Positions 25,431 through 63,911 are shown, counted from the first letter of the stretch. The stretch is 64,000 bases of DNA from Amia ocellicauda (GCF_036373705.1 NC_089863.1:29782227-29846226), one strand, 5' to 3'. The notes: generated by a model not told the origin, from the letters alone. Numbers and translations are program-made.

Positions 25431-26299
25431 CAAGCTACGTCTTCTGGCTTATCTTTTTTAGATGGCCCTTAACTTATTAAGTTTCTTAATGGAAAAGTTG
25501 ATTTAGTTGGAGAAAGTACAAATTTTACTTTTGGATGCCTTGTAACCTTTCCTATTAAATTATTAATGCCTTATTTTGTATTCTGTCCAGTTCTTCTAAT
25601 TAACTTGCAGCCCCCATAATGCACTGCTATCCCAATTTGTTCTCCATTAACCGGATTTCTCTGAATGTACTACTTGTACAGGTTTGCAGTTGGCTGCCTG
25701 CAATAACTAGGTCTTTAATAATTGATTGGTTTTAATTCAACTCTGTGAGTGCTGTTGACGTTTCTTCGGTCTCTAAAGTTGTACACATTCATAAGCAATC
25801 CCACTTATGATGGAGTGGCTTTAGTCTGCACTCCCTCACTGCAGTGCCATGGTTCACAAGAATGAATGGATGAACTTGTGCGTAGAAATGCACAAATGCA
25901 TGGTTATTGTACTTGTATAAATATGCATAGTTAAGTTTCTGTGAAGGGAGGGTTGTAATGAAGGCAGTAATTTTGAACAGGAGTGGGATGTACAGGGTGC
26001 TCACCATTCTTTGAAACCAGTGAAGAACAAAGGTTTAATGGCTTAATATGTATATTTTATTAAAACATGGCTCTATGCTTTAACACCACCCAATACATGC
26101 AACTTCACAAGTTTCCTGTACTACATTTGTGTCCATTTCTTATTACAACAGAGCTCTGTTAATTGAACCTTAACTATACTACCGATCTGCTTAGATGTGA
26201 CTTTTAATGGTGTAATAAAAGTTGGTTCGCTATGAAGTTCTTTACACAATTCTGTACTTACCTTAACACCTTAATGTTTAAAATCATGAAAGGTCTGTG
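25431..26299. other. Downstream flank of the lectin gene
   Basis: An ATTAAA-type poly(A) signal candidate lies at about 25553. The rest is AT-rich without a gene. Confidence 0.4.
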
Positions 26300-26392
26300 A
26301 TTAGGGTATTGGTTCAATTAAGTAATTCATAGCTCAGTTGGAACCTAAACCTGCAGGAACAGGGTTGGGAATCCCTGCTCTAGGTTATATTT
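26300..26392 (+). repeat. Dispersed 'ttcaattaagtaatt' repeat
   Basis: Contains 'ggttcaattaagtaattc', 'gctcagttggaac' and 'gggttgggaatccctgctct'. Same family and orientation as 21901-22015. Confidence 0.65.
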
Positions 26393-28599
26393 TTAGAAGG
26401 TTAGAAAAAGTTTCTGCTAAACATATGACGGCAATGGCACTTTTATGAAGCATGCCAAAATTGTCGACCTAAAAGGAGGTGGGTGACTTTCACTGGATTT
26501 GCTTTTTAGCAGGCAAGTGTTGAACGTTACGTGGATTCTTTGGGGTAGTTTGTAGAGAGCGCAATATAGCAATAATGACTTTGCATTGTCCGAATGGTTT
26601 TTGTGCTTGTGGCTAAATGTGGTTGTATTGTCCTCTGCATTACAAAGGGACGGTGTGGATATTGTCTTTAAATCCCTATTGAATGACTCATTGCTGATTG
26701 TACACGAATACATACCCTCTTGACTTATTCAAGCAAAATTATGGAACCACTGCTAACTATGTAACATACATGTTCCAAATACTATGCATTACTAGTGCAG
26801 TTCCCTCCTCTGTGAGGTGTCCGATCTACTCTCACCATAGGTCTCAACTGAGGTTATTGCAAACTTTGAGAGTTGGCAGCCGTAGACTCTGACATCTAAT
26901 TCCCAGAAGATTGCTATCCATAGGATAATAGCTTCTCTTTCTGGTGTAACTATTTACCTTAATTGACAAACATCATTGCTATAAAATTAAAGTTCTCGCT
27001 TGTCTCCCTTATTGAAGATCTTATCTTAGGACATAAACCCTGGTACAGTACTTCTGGACATTTCTATGGAGCCAAGGACCAGTAAATAATAGTGGGGTTG
27101 AAGATATTCAACAACATAAAAAGACATTTACACTTTTCCAAGGCTCTGTTTAAAACTCTTAGTATGCTGCTGTTATAGGAAGTGTTCATAACTTTAAATC
27201 CAACTAGAGGGTGCCTGATGCCCACATTTTGGCATTTTCTCTTTGTTACTAATGGAATATTTTGTATAGCTGTTAATCCAAACTTTTATCTTGGAGTCAC
27301 ATAGTCAAATTGGTTGTTTTAGCTGTCAAACAACAGTACAAGCACAGTAACTGAATATTATGAATTTAATGAAACACAGATTCATTTATGGTCATGCTTA
27401 TTTATGTTTTTAATTAGGAGGGGGTGGCGTATCAAATTAATGTATTGCCTTAAGGAAAATCATTATTTTTCTTTTTGTACTGAATAATGTTTCATGAAAA
27501 TGCATATTATAGGTGTCATTTTGCATTATTAAAGTGTGTTTTAAATGCTGATCACTGTGGGGAGGTGTGTAGAAGGACTTAAACAGTGATTTATACAGTA
27601 CACAATGAGTTAAATTAATTATACCTATTATTAATATTAATAGTAATACATATCATAATTACATGGTCATGTTCAAAATGCTGTATTAATGTCACACACG
27701 TGTTAAACAAATGAAGTGTACAATTAATCAAGGCAGTGAAGCATAGATTTTAAACACTACACTTGTAAACATTCTCTCTTTAAAAGATCTGCAAGGCAAT
27801 TAAAATGGCTGGAGGAGACCTGAGAACAAGTTGAGTTTTGAAGAACCACTGTTTGCTTATTTGTGTGGGTATGGGTGTGTTAACTACTGAAAAAATGATC
27901 TGTTGTGCAGATGTCAATTCTACTCATCTTTCATTCTCTCTGTCCCTGTTCCATTAGCCTTTCAAACCCATCTAATTGAGTACATATACATTAATTCCCT
28001 CAGTTCACATCCTGGTCCGAAATACATTGTTCCTCTGTTGCAAGTGAGGTGCATCTATATGAGTTTTCTTCAGGACCCCCTGTAAGCCATGTAAGACTAG
28101 CAGTTTATTCCAGATGTGCAAATTGCTTAATTGTGCCGTGCATTAGAAGGTCTTAAACTAAAATACATTTTGTGCTGAATTATTATCTGTGCTGCAACAG
28201 TATTTGGGTAACACTATATCATCACTGGACATATTTGCATTTGTTATTAAACAAAAAAATAATGAATGAGAATGAACTAGGTCTGTATACATTTGCAGTT
28301 CCATTTGCATGTATATCACTTCCCCATTCACTGTACATGAATCACGAACAGCCACAGGTTAGGGTCACTTTCCTTGTTTCCATAAGGCATTCAAATGCAA
28401 ATATAAGTTTGCAGGGTCCAAAGCCAGATAAGACCACACATTTACCGCATCTTTGAAGGGTTTAAAGAGTCCGTTAAACTACTATCCACATGCAAAGGGT
28501 AACCGTTATGCAAACACTCTCCCATATGGCAGAGCACTGTACTTTTGAGTGTTTCTGTTTTGCTTTTTTTTTTCCTGCAAAGTTTCCATAGCTAATCAA

Positions 28600-28600
<1 letters not shown>
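26393..28600. other. Intergenic stretch between lectin gene and LIX1L
   Basis: Roughly 2.2 kb with short uncorrelated frames only. No recognisable repeat family, exon or RNA gene. Confidence 0.5.
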
Positions 28601-49488
<20,888 letters not shown>

Positions 49489-51304
49489 AGAGAGAGGGAA
49501 CGTGAAAAAGGGAGCAGGGGGAGAGGGGTTATACAGCAACCATTCCCTTTTACAGGCCCCATTCTGGGATAATCTTGGGGGCTTTGCTACAGTAGACGTG
49601 AGGAACATCTACTGTCCCTTTTCAAAGATCCACTTAAGACATACAAGAATATTGCTTTGCTCGTATTCACCTCAAACCATCACAACATGCAAGTAGGCAA
49701 TGATTGTAGTCCTTGGGAAGATGCTCAGTGTAAGATTTGGTTTAGGGTATGCCAGCGTTTCACCAACTTTTTTTATTCAAATAAATATTTAAAATAATGC
49801 AGCCACAATAGGGGATAAGATCCCAATTGCCCCCAAATGAAATAACGTTTAGCTGCATGCCACCTGAGTAAAGGTAATAAGGATCATATTTTGTATTACT
49901 GGGGTTCAGAGACCTGCAAAAACATTTTGTCCACTCGGCCGATAGACATTTCCAAGGACCACCTAGCTCCCACCCCTCTCAATATCCAAATCTAACTAAA
50001 AACCTGCTTTGATCTGGTCCTATAATGGCACGTTCATATTCTTGTGAAAAGTGTGACATTGGCAGTGCCTGGTGCCAGCTCGAGGTGAGTTTTCTCATTC
50101 CAAAAACCGAAAAGAGGCAGCCAAGATGTTGTTTTTTTCTGTTTCTTTCTGGAAAACCAGGTAACAGCCAGCATACAAGCAAGTAATGCTGTGGGTGTAA
50201 ACCTTTATACCCATTGTTTTGCTGGACTTTTGCAGAACTTGACTCCTTTTCATGAACCCTTTGTTGTAGTGCAAAGCACCACAGGCCCCGAAACTGAACA
50301 GCGCAGTTGCCCTCCTCTACACCCCACTGAGCTCTACCCTGGGCAGAGAGGCACATTGTCCTGCAGGTGGTTGTTCCAGTTGAGCTCTCAATCACTTCAA
50401 CTAAATAGTTTGCTTAATTTCAAATTGCTTTCCTTACAAAGCATTGGAGATGTCAAGTGCCTGATATCGTTTTGTATTTCACTTGAAATCTCTCACTGTT
50501 TAAAATTAGTCAAAAGCTCATTCTGTTGAGGCAGACTATGAATTGAATGAATGATTCAGATATGTAATGGAGAGCTGGGTTTGAGCAAACATCAGCAGGA
50601 CCAGTGCTTTACATTGATCATTAAAGCAAAGGACATCCAGGGAGCCCGCACTATTAACGTTATTTACTTGTCCTACATATGTATCGGTTTTGTTTTTTCA
50701 GCAGCGTTGAGGGGTAGCTCCTGTCCTTTACATTTTGTGGCCGTAGCCGCTGCACGGTTACCCAAAGCTTTGGTGAAACTCGTTGACTTTGCTGAAAACA
50801 GTTTTTTTTGTTTATTTGTTTCATTGTTGCCCAGAGTTTTTTCTTCTACGCAGACTTGCAGACAGATATGTGCTTATGCTAAAATGGACCATATTTGACT
50901 ACTTTTACTCTTTTTTCGTTTTGTTTTTGTTTTAGATTCTCAGTTTCCACTTCATGGTGTAATTGAAAAGCTTTTATCTTTTTCTAAAGGAGACAACGTG
51001 TTCTTCCAAGCACAAGAACATTTGTATAACCTGCCACGCAAACCATGGACGCAATAAATAGAAGAAGACAAAAAAGACAAACCAACAAAGATGGCTGTAC
51101 ACCATTGGAAAGCTGACATTTTAAAACCTCAAATACATTATGGTCAATAAATCAAGACAGTAGAGGCACTGTCATGACTTTTTACCAGCATGAAACAAAA
51201 AGCCAGTCTTAAAATGGCCAGGATGTGTCTAATTCTAACCGACTCTAACTAATCAAAACTAAATGCTGCTCTTGCGATGTAATCAATGTAAATTGATTTA
51301 AATG

Positions 51305-51480
51305 TCATAAGAACATGAGAAAGTGTCCAAATGAGAGGAGGCCATTCACCCCATCGTGCTCGTTTGGTGTCCATTAATAAGTAAGTGATCCAAGGATCCT
51401 ATCTAGTCTATTGAAACCTTTATCTTGTTTCCTTGCGATTACATCTGGCCTCTGCAGATTTCCACCTGGTCATCCGTGAC
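51305..51480 (-). mobile_element. CR1/jockey-type LINE 3' fragment
   Basis: 'Gaggaggccattcaccccat', then 'cgtgctcgtttggtgtccat' and 'gtgatccaaggatcct' match the sequence at 55705-55775 closely. The orientation is taken from that longer copy, which encodes an RT C-terminus on the minus strand. Confidence 0.75.
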
Positions 51481-51964
51481 CTCAAGATTTCTTTGAGCAA
51501 AAAGTACAGTCTGTGTAAGGTAAAACAAAAAAACGGAAAAGTAGCATTACTGTCTTTCTGATTCTGCGTTTTAAAAGCAAGCCATACGTACCAGTGCAAT
51601 GCCCAGCTTCCCCACTTTCTGGGAAGAACAACCCTGGATTCTGTGGTTTTATTTTTTGTATTATTATGATGTTATTTGTATGTATATTATTTCAGTAATG
51701 CTCAGTACTTATTTTATGTTTTTCCTTTTCTCTTTTTATTATTATTATTCCACTGTTCCAACAGTCACCTCAGGTTTTTTAGAAACCGCAAATCCAACCA
51801 CAAAAGAGATTCTAATTTCACAGTTGAAAATGAGCCTGTTTTGAAATGTACATCAGCCTTCTCAATCCATCATCCAGTAATGCATTGATGAAGCATTAAA
51901 AAAACACACCTTTACCCTCCCCCCTTGCTCTCCTGCAGTCATGCAGCATGTGTTCTGGTTATTA

Positions 51965-52185
51965 TAATCTCTTAGCAGATGCCCTTATCCATTGAAAATG
52001 ACAATTGTTACAATATATCACATTATTTTTTACATATAGTTCCCCATTTACACAGCTGGATTTGTACTGGAGCATTCTGGGTACAGTACCTTGCTCAAGG
52101 GTACAACAGCAGTGTACCTCACCTGGGATTAACCCCACGACACTCCACTCAGGAGTCCAGAGACCTGAACGCCACTACAATTAAC
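51965..52185 (-). mobile_element. tRNA-derived SINE, reverse orientation
   Basis: Read on the minus strand it has box B-like 'ggggttaatccc', then 'cccttgagcaaggtactgta', 'ctccagtacaaatccagctg' and the tail 'ataagggcatctgctaagag'. Organisation matches the SINE at 22793. Confidence 0.8.
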
Positions 52186-53280
52186 TGAAAAAGTTCAATG
52201 AATAAAAACGCATCACCCTGTACATAAATATATACTGTTAAAGTGGAAAGCATTCCCTCCCTTGATTATAAACAATGTTATTTGCCAGTTTCTTCAAATC
52301 AAATTTAAAAGCAAAATCCATCACCGCACAATTCCCTGACTCATCTGTAAACCCTTTGCCAGCTTCAGCGAATTATATCGGTGTTCAAAGTGTGGGTAGA
52401 GTTCAAAAAGTGTGAGCCGTTCCTTTAGGCACATTTTGTAATATTTGTAAAGAAATGAAAATATACAGGAGTATCCAGCCCTGGAGTTTTTGTGGTTGAT
52501 GCATCTTAAACGGTCAACTGAATAGTATTTCTTGGAAATAGAATTGAGAAATGGCAGTATTTAGAGCATTCTTTAGCTCTTCAATCTCAGTGCTGGAAAG
52601 ACATGTCCTTCTCACTGCTTGAACACACAGGGAGCATAACAGCATTGCCTCTTCCCCTGAAGTGCTGTCTTTACCTCCCTCCAGTCATAGTTTTCACCTG
52701 GATTCACCACCAGTCTGTTTCATGGAAAGAGCAGGTGATCCTAATGGTTTGTACATTCAGTGTTTGTATAACAAAAGGCTCTCAAAGTCAACTGCCAGTT
52801 AGTGTGCAGGGGGAGGAAATGAAGGTTGCACATGTGCAGCAAAAGTCTGTCTGTCTTCATTTGCTTATAGTTTTCATAAGGAGTTATGTAGTGCTTAGGC
52901 TAGGAGTCCAATACCAAGGTGAAAGGTGAAACCTATAGCTTCCTCTTCCACATCATCTGCAAAATCCTTGAAATGAATGTAATTTTTCACCAATGTATCC
53001 TTCAGGCTCTTTGTATAAGTAAAAATGCAAACAAATGTGTCAATAATAACCTCCACTTTATTGAAAACCATTACCAGCTATGCCTATTAGTGCAAACTCT
53101 TTTTGTCTTTCTCTATGATCTTAGCATTTTTTTTTTTTTTTTTTAGTTTTATATACAGTTTTTGATATATATATTTGATATGAACAGTTTTTTGATGGAT
53201 TGCTTTTTTATTTTATAAGGAAGTAGTTTTCTATGTAGATTTTGTTTTTAATGTAATAAAGCAGCAAATGGAAAATAAAC

Positions 53281-54429
53281 TGCTGACCTGGTTTTTTATT
53301 TGTGCAACTTTCAGAGAAATAAATGGGAGTACTGTCCAGGAACTGCCTTTTCTCAACGAAAACACAAGTGTTAGAAAAGTGATTTGCTCTGACTAGATGA
53401 TGATTATTATTATTGGGTTTACAGTTAATGACATACACTGACTATAAACTACTACACAGATACATCATCATTTGTATGCCTATAGAGTTGTGGCAGTTTC
53501 TCGCTTTGTATTTTACACTTCTGCACCACTGCTGGAAGGCAAATAATTTTATAAGGAGCTCATTACAGGGGGAATGCAGCAGAGCAGCTTAGGAAAAATT
53601 CATGGGGTTTCGAATGTGAACTCTTGATACGCATTGAAACCACAACTGAGGGACCGAGGTTCCTGGGTGGGAGAAGATCAGCTCAGTTCAGTTCATCGCC
53701 AAGATCGCTGGCTGGAGCCAAGTGATCAGAGTGTGGTTTTGGATGAGAGGAGAGAAAAAACGGTCCAACGGCCACCAAAATGGTCTTCAGCCAGAAGAGC
53801 GTGGTATCTGATGTATGTACATTTCCCCTTATGTCTTTGCTTAACGATAGCCCCTGATGATTAGTTTGGTGAGATTCTCTGTTGCCTATGATGTCATGCT
53901 TTGAACTGTGCATATTTCTACAATAATTATATGTTATGAAAATATGGGTAAATAACTTGATATTTATATATTAGTTTCCTTTTCTCTCCATATTATTTTA
54001 GTGGGTGCTTTGTTTTATGTGGTTCAGTGATGTCAGTTTAAACATCCCACACAATTTGTTTATATTGTATATAATACATAAAGTGTAGTATTAAGCTGGA
54101 TTGTTACACTTGTAGTTTTATGCATGTAATTATATAATATATATATATATATATTAAATATTCAATGATATGTCCCCTTCCCCTGAAACTGCAATTATTA
54201 GCTCACAATCTAGGATTTCTTACACTTGTAATTGTGCTGTTATGATCTGTAATCTTATACCGTATAGCACTTTTATAATGCACATGTTTTCGAAGTCGCC
54301 TTGGATAAGGGCGTCTGCTAATAAATAAATAAATAAATAAATCATAATAATTCAACTTAAAATCAGTTAGCTGTAGTAGTAAGTACACCATATAACCATG
54401 TAAAAGCAAATATACTGAGTTGACTCAAT

Positions 54430-54430
<1 letters not shown>
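53281..54430. other. Intergenic region LIX1L-RBM8A
   Basis: AT-rich. It includes a (TA)n run at about 54134-54154 and, at 54190-54345, an L2-type 3' tail on the + strand ('aagtcgccttggataagggc', then an AATA repeat). No gene. Confidence 0.6.
54190..54345 (+). mobile_element. L2-type LINE/SINE 3' tail
   Basis: 'Ttcgaagtcgccttggataa', 'gggcgtctgctaataaataa' and further AATA units. The preceding 100 bp resemble 12700-12790. Confidence 0.75.
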
Positions 54431-58450
<4,020 letters not shown>

Positions 58451-58858
58451 GCCCCACAGTGCAGAGAACCAAGCTGCGGACTGGGGCTTCCGGATGGAAG
58501 ACGGCAGAAGGCAGTGGTTTAGGTTTTGTTTTGGATAGTGTATAATGTCGAAGCTTTTTTTTTTCCTAATTTTATTCCCGTTTTTTTTTTTTTTATATAT
58601 ATCTTGATTTAAGCGCAAATGTCCTGTTGTCTCACCTTGAAAACACTATACAGTGTAAATGTAACGGGTCAATACTGATTTTAACAGCTAAGTGAGAGAG
58701 GCCCTTTAGCCCCAGCCTCTATAATGAAGTTCTGAACAACCTGAAGAGTTGACTCTGGCCGGTGTCTACAGCTGTTGTCATTGCAGCTGCCGTTCATCTC
58801 AGGTAGACTAACCGGGAGTCCTTGTTTTGTTTTAAAGGTAAAACGCAACACCTGCAAC

Positions 58859-58864
58859 AATAAA
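58859..58864 (+). terminator. RBM8A: RBM8A poly(A) signal
   Basis: AATAAA about 410 bp after the stop, followed by GT-rich sequence ('gttttgtgttttttgtgtac') suitable as a downstream element. A second AATAAA at about 59070 may give a longer form. Confidence 0.65.
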
Positions 58865-59079
58865 ATGTTTTGTGTTTTTTGTGTACAGTCCTCTCTGAAT
58901 GATCCACATCAGATGTGATGGTTTAATTTTGTATACAATTTGGTATATTAAATGGTTTTAAAAGTTGCTGCGTTTTGTCATATTTTTGGAGAATGTTTCA
59001 AGTGTGAATGTTGTGAACATTTTAGGTTTTGGTTCAGATCTTATCAAATTTTTAATTGTGCTTTTAATGAATAAAGAAG

Positions 59080-59870
59080 TTATTGAACAAACTTAAAATC
59101 TTTCCCCACAGTTTCACTGTTTTGTAGATGCAGATGCCCGTACTAAATGGGTTTGGAAAGCACTGACTTCTATACAATCCTTTTGACAGTGCACAGTCTT
59201 AAATTTAATCCCAAAAGAAGTGTACCAGAGGTTACTTTTGATGCTGAGGTGTTTAATTTAATAATCGTAGCACGTCTGTATTCTCAAGCGCATACTCTGT
59301 GTGAGCGATTTACTTTCGGGTTCTCTCCTGCAGGGGGCATAGCAAGCCCTGCTGTCAGAGAAGGGGTGGAAGAGGGTTATTTAAAGTAAATATGCACGGG
59401 TGGTCTTAGACTGTCGCAGATCGCTCCGCAGTGACCAGCAGCCGGGGCTGTTTTTGGTTTTGCCCGTTTGTCCTGCAGCGTTCCCCGCTCAACAGTGCGG
59501 TTTCCCGGTCCGCTTGAACTACCAGGACAAGTGTTCCCGGCTGCTGGTGCTATCTGTGCCGTTTGCCAGGAAACCCTTTAACGGCAGGCTGATCCTTACA
59601 GACGCCACGGGGGGATTGGGTTGACGCGCAGGAGATACTGCGTTACTACCTTATTGCATTTGGGACAAACTGTGTTTATTATGTATGTAACACACTTCCA
59701 TATAGATAACCCACAGCATACAACAGTGCGTTTTGATGTTCATGTATTCGTACGGCCATATTGAAAGCATTGGATTTCGCCACCGTTCCAGAACGTCGAG
59801 TCCAGCCTGTCATCGGTGACTCAACGCCTTCGTTTTGCAGTACTTGTTGAATAAAACAACACGGCCAGTG
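59080..59870. other. Intergenic, moderately GC-rich
   Basis: Between RBM8A and the CCAAT-rich block. 59320-59640 is richer in CpG than its flanks but has no recognisable exon. Confidence 0.45.
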
Positions 59871-59879
59871 CTGTTGCGA

Positions 59880-60498
59880 TTGATGACATCACTCGTTTGC
59901 CTTCTCACTCGCACGCTGTGGCTCCGCGGTGCTGTCACTCAGGATCACCCCCGTCCGCCTATTGGTCCTTCCCAGAGAGAATTACGCCCATTCTCACTTT
60001 TAAACCAATCACCGCCTCCGGGTCAGTCCGCTCCCCCTCTCGGATTGGACACCGTGCCTCTTTGGGCTTGTCCAGCCGCTGGCCGGTGACATCATGGCTA
60101 GCGCCTTCCAATCCAACCGCTCTCACCGAGGTCCAGCTCTATGATTGGCTGCTGCTGTTTGTAAACGCCCAATCGACGGGCAGGGAAGGCACCTGCGCTC
60201 CGTAGGCATTGGCTGTTTGGCGTGGCTGTCAGAGCCGCTCTGGTTGGAGATAGGCCAGCGCGTTGCAGCCTATTCCCCAAGGTGGGCGGGTCCAAGCAGC
60301 GCCTGGTTGACATTGTTGTTGTTGATGGGAGTGAGTGTGGCTGCACTTTACGGTCCTTCGAGGCTCTTTTCTAGCGCGGCGGAATTGCACCCGTGCGGGG
60401 TAAACACGGCGCTCTCCTGGGGAAGTGTACACATCGATACCCATCCGCCTGGAGACGCGTCCGGAGGAATGAGAGCGACAGCCCGGAGGCCGCGCACG
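59880..60498 (+). promoter_or_regulatory. CpG-rich promoter with seven CCAAT boxes and candidate first exon
   Basis: CCAAT/ATTGG pentamers lie at 59961, 60005, 60044, 60108, 60144, 60169 and 60208, in both orientations with spacing of about 25-64 bp. The block is CpG-rich and TATA-less. A strong donor follows at 60498|60499 (cgcacg|gtaagc). A + frame is open across 60145-60561, with an internal Met at about 60327 and at 60470, but no protein family is recognised; the first exon may be non-coding. I infer the 5' end of a gene lying to the right. The NF-Y binding and the direction are inferences. Confidence 0.55.
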
Positions 60499-62180
60499 GT
60501 AAGCCCGGAACAGTTGTGCGCTGCATTCGGGGAGTTGGGGGCAGTTGTTTTAATGGCCTAAAACGGATCAAACGCCGAAATAGTTGTCGGGGAGGCTGGC
60601 GGGGCTTCCCGGCTGCGGTCGAGTGGGGCTCACACCCGGAGACGCGTTGCTCTCCAGCAGGGTCGGATCCGGCGAGTCTCCCTGTGCGGTTGTGTCCGTC
60701 GGTGTGTAACTGCACCGGAGAGCACGCTGGCCCTGTTCATGTGCACACAATAAACACACACACCCGCACATACAGCGCCTCTGCTGTACACACAGTCCAA
60801 CGTGTTGCCAACGCTGACATTGACTGTCCCGAAAGTGCCTTTATACTGCGGTGCAACGTTTTAACGACGTTGGGAAAAGTTCCTGCTGCCATCCCCCCCC
60901 CCCAGGCGCGCGCTTCTGCCCCACCGGCCAGGGCTGGACAATGGCAGGAGCTGGAGATCCCGTTATTCTTCACACGTTAGGTCCCCTTCTGTCGTGGGGG
61001 GCAGCGCATATGTGCCACAGCAGTGCCCCACTTTGTGAAGTTCACCTGTGTGTGCAAAGCGAAGAGGTCCCGGTTGTGTCTCAGCTGGGTGTTGTTTTTG
61101 GGGGCTCCTGTAACCGGCCGGGCATTGTTTCAGTGCTGGGTGTTGGACCCTGGCAGGCTGTGCCGGGTTATTTGCTCTCATGATGATGATGGTGGCATGT
61201 TTTGGGAGTGACACCCTGACATTGTGAGCTGCTGAATTACATGTGATGCTGTTAAAAGTCCACGCTATCTTGCTAATTAATATGATCACTAATTACACAA
61301 AGGAAACTTAGCTTTGCAATTCCCGAGGTTGGCCTGGAGAGGAAGACGAGGAATATAGTTCATTGTTTCTAGATGAGCTGTACCTTAGTTTGGTTGTCCT
61401 GTGTTTAAAGTGTTATTGGACTCTGCTTTGCTTTGTCTCGGTTTTCAGTGTTAAGATGCTCACTTTCTCTCTGCACAAAACCACAACTGAAAGTTAGCAT
61501 TCTTTTCATTTCTTCTAAGGTCTTGTTTTGGTTACAGGTCTCTATCACAGCTGACAATCTGTCACGCGACATGGCATCAAAAATATTTGCTATTGATGAT
61601 CTCATTATACTTGTGTTTGAATGCCACTGACATGTCATTTTTGAAAGTCTTTACTGGGCCTGTTTGAGGAATGTGTCTTTGCCAAATCTGCTGTATTGTT
61701 ATTGCCCTCATCATCATATCTGCTAGCAACCCTGCCTTCCACAATTTAGTGCTTCACTATAACTCACTGTACAGCACATGAAGGCATAGCAATGCAACGA
61801 TTATTCCTTTACATTTGAGTTGTTTGTAAGCAGTGCATTTTTTAGCTTATCTAGAAATGTGCTTTAGAACTGTAGTTCATCTTTTGGGGGATTTATGGTG
61901 CATTTATAAAGTTTATCTTGCATGAATGAAGTGTACCCTGATATAATTTTGATAATGGTCCAGGATTGAAGAATGTGCATCTCCATGTGCCAGTGCCAAG
62001 ACCTCCATTCACAAATAAAAAGGCCCATTTTAACATAACTTGGCCAAAAAGAAGGCAAGGCACTTCTGTGTTGTCTTATTTGCAGAGGCCTGAGCTGACT
62101 CAAACCTGTGCAGGGTAGTGATTCCCTGAAGACCATAGCCTGGGGAGCATAAACACGCCTCATAAACATGCCTGCTCCCT

Positions 62181-62182
<2 letters not shown>
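60499..62182. other. Possible intron 1 of the orphan CpG-island gene
   Basis: GC-rich up to about 61150, with a C-run at 60894-60903, then AT-rich. No second exon could be supported. Confidence 0.4.

Positions 62183-62222
<40 letters not shown>
62183..62222. repeat. (CA)n microsatellite
   Basis: About 20 CA units, nearly perfect. Confidence 0.95.
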
Positions 62223-62223
<1 letters not shown>

Positions 62224-63911
62224 CCCAAAACAAGCTTCCTGGGCCTGTTTTTCCATCACTCCTAGAATGGATAGCATTACACTTGCCTCCTAAATAATTT
62301 ACTCCCTGATTTACTGAGCTTGTGTTAGGATGTTGTCCAATGTGTGCGGCTGAGCTGAAACCAGAAACTAGGGCAGGTAAACACGCTTTTTGAGAGGTGG
62401 ACTTCGCTGAACAAAAAGTCTGACTTCCAAGTTTCACCCCATTATCTCGGAACAAATGTGTTAAGAACTCGTCTTTTTCCATCTTCTTCAACATTACTGA
62501 GTTCACGTTAAGGACGACACATTTTGTGCACATTTTTACACTGCCTTTGTCTACATTGAATAGGCAAAATGTCTGTGTATTTTGTGTAGAATGTCAACAC
62601 ATTAGCATTAAGATGGTATAAAGTGCCCCCTTTTTTGTGCTGCAGTTATTCTCAGTGTCTTTATGAAATCACCACTGTTATGCTACTCTGACCTATATTT
62701 AAATACACTAACTGGAGACTTATTGACCCCTGTAAGCAACTATCAATTGCTACTTAAGTATCCAAAAATACCCAAGCTTCTAGTACTGCTGACGCTCTTT
62801 GTCAATGAGAGACGGTATTCTAGCTATGCTCTCTCTCTCTCTACACCTTTTCACTGTTGTTTAGCTTTTTCTTGTCATATAGTGTTTCAATGATCTACTT
62901 TTGATTGCTAGTGACACGGTAAATACAAGTGCCACCAAAAGAGTCTGACAGTTCAGTCAGCGGACCAAACGTGGGGGAAGGATATCAGGTATGCATATGG
63001 CGTATATATAAATAGCAATTTAAGTCACTTGCTGTTCTTTTATGTCAAATAGTTTTTCAAGGAAGACACCTGACCAGTATGTTTCAAAAGACTTTTAATA
63101 ATACACACAGCATTAACTCCTAACAACTTTTATAGTTACTTTTTCTGCACTACCTTTTCCTGTGGATTTAAATTGTCATAATGTTATGATCTGTTCTTAA
63201 ACAGTTGGCAAATATCAGTCAATTCAGTGTTAAATCAGTTATGCAAACTGACTTGTTCAAATGAACCATCGTGCATTTGTACTGTATTTTCTGTTAGCAG
63301 AAAACATTTTGTGAGGTGTTTGAACTTGATGACAAACTAAGGTTGACGGCCTTAATCAAAACATATTGACTTTCTGCTTTAAGGACAATAAAACTGCACC
63401 TGTGACAGCAAACATTAAGCTACATTTAAAGTAATATTCAAGCCAGAGTCTGCAGACAACTGATCCATGTCGATCTGTAATCTGTTCTTGGCATTTGGTC
63501 TGTTTTTGCCAAAATATTTAACTTCTGAGGTGAGTAAAGTGCATGGAAGATACTGATGTCACAGCTGCACAAATGTTGCTGTTCTGTGGTGTCTCTTTCT
63601 GTTTGTGACATAGTAGTCTCATACTAGGGAATAAGAAACTTTTTATTATTGTGAAGAATTCTCCCAAGGTTCTACATCACTATATTTATATATAAAAACA
63701 TTAAGAAATCCACATTACAGGGTGTGACCTAAAGATGCGTAATGCTTAATCCCACAAGGTGTAGCATTGAGGAGGAAATAAATGCTGTCTGTGTATGTGC
63801 TGTCTTAACTACCCTTGGTTCCTCCTTGGGATGGATGGGAACAATGTTTTTCATGCTGTGTGGAAGATGACCTTCTATTCAGCAAGGGAGATAAAAAAAA
63901 AAAAAAAAGGT
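62223..63911. other. Non-coding stretch
   Basis: A (CT)n run lies at 62828-62841 and an A-run at 63893-63908. No gene recognised. Confidence 0.45.

Larger units (their letters stand above)
49489..53280 (+). other. LIX1L: Probable LIX1L 3' UTR and flank
   Basis: After the stop, AATAAA signals occur at about 49781, 51053, 51144, 53253 and 53274. The last pair ('gtaataaagcagc', 'aaaataaactgc') would make a 3' UTR of about 3.8 kb, interrupted by inserted repeats at 51305 and 51960. Which site is used cannot be told from sequence. Confidence 0.5.

Noticed and set aside
60963-61289. Coding exon around 61.0-61.2 kb
   Set aside because: Frames on both strands are low in family similarity and lack convincing acceptor/donor pairs.
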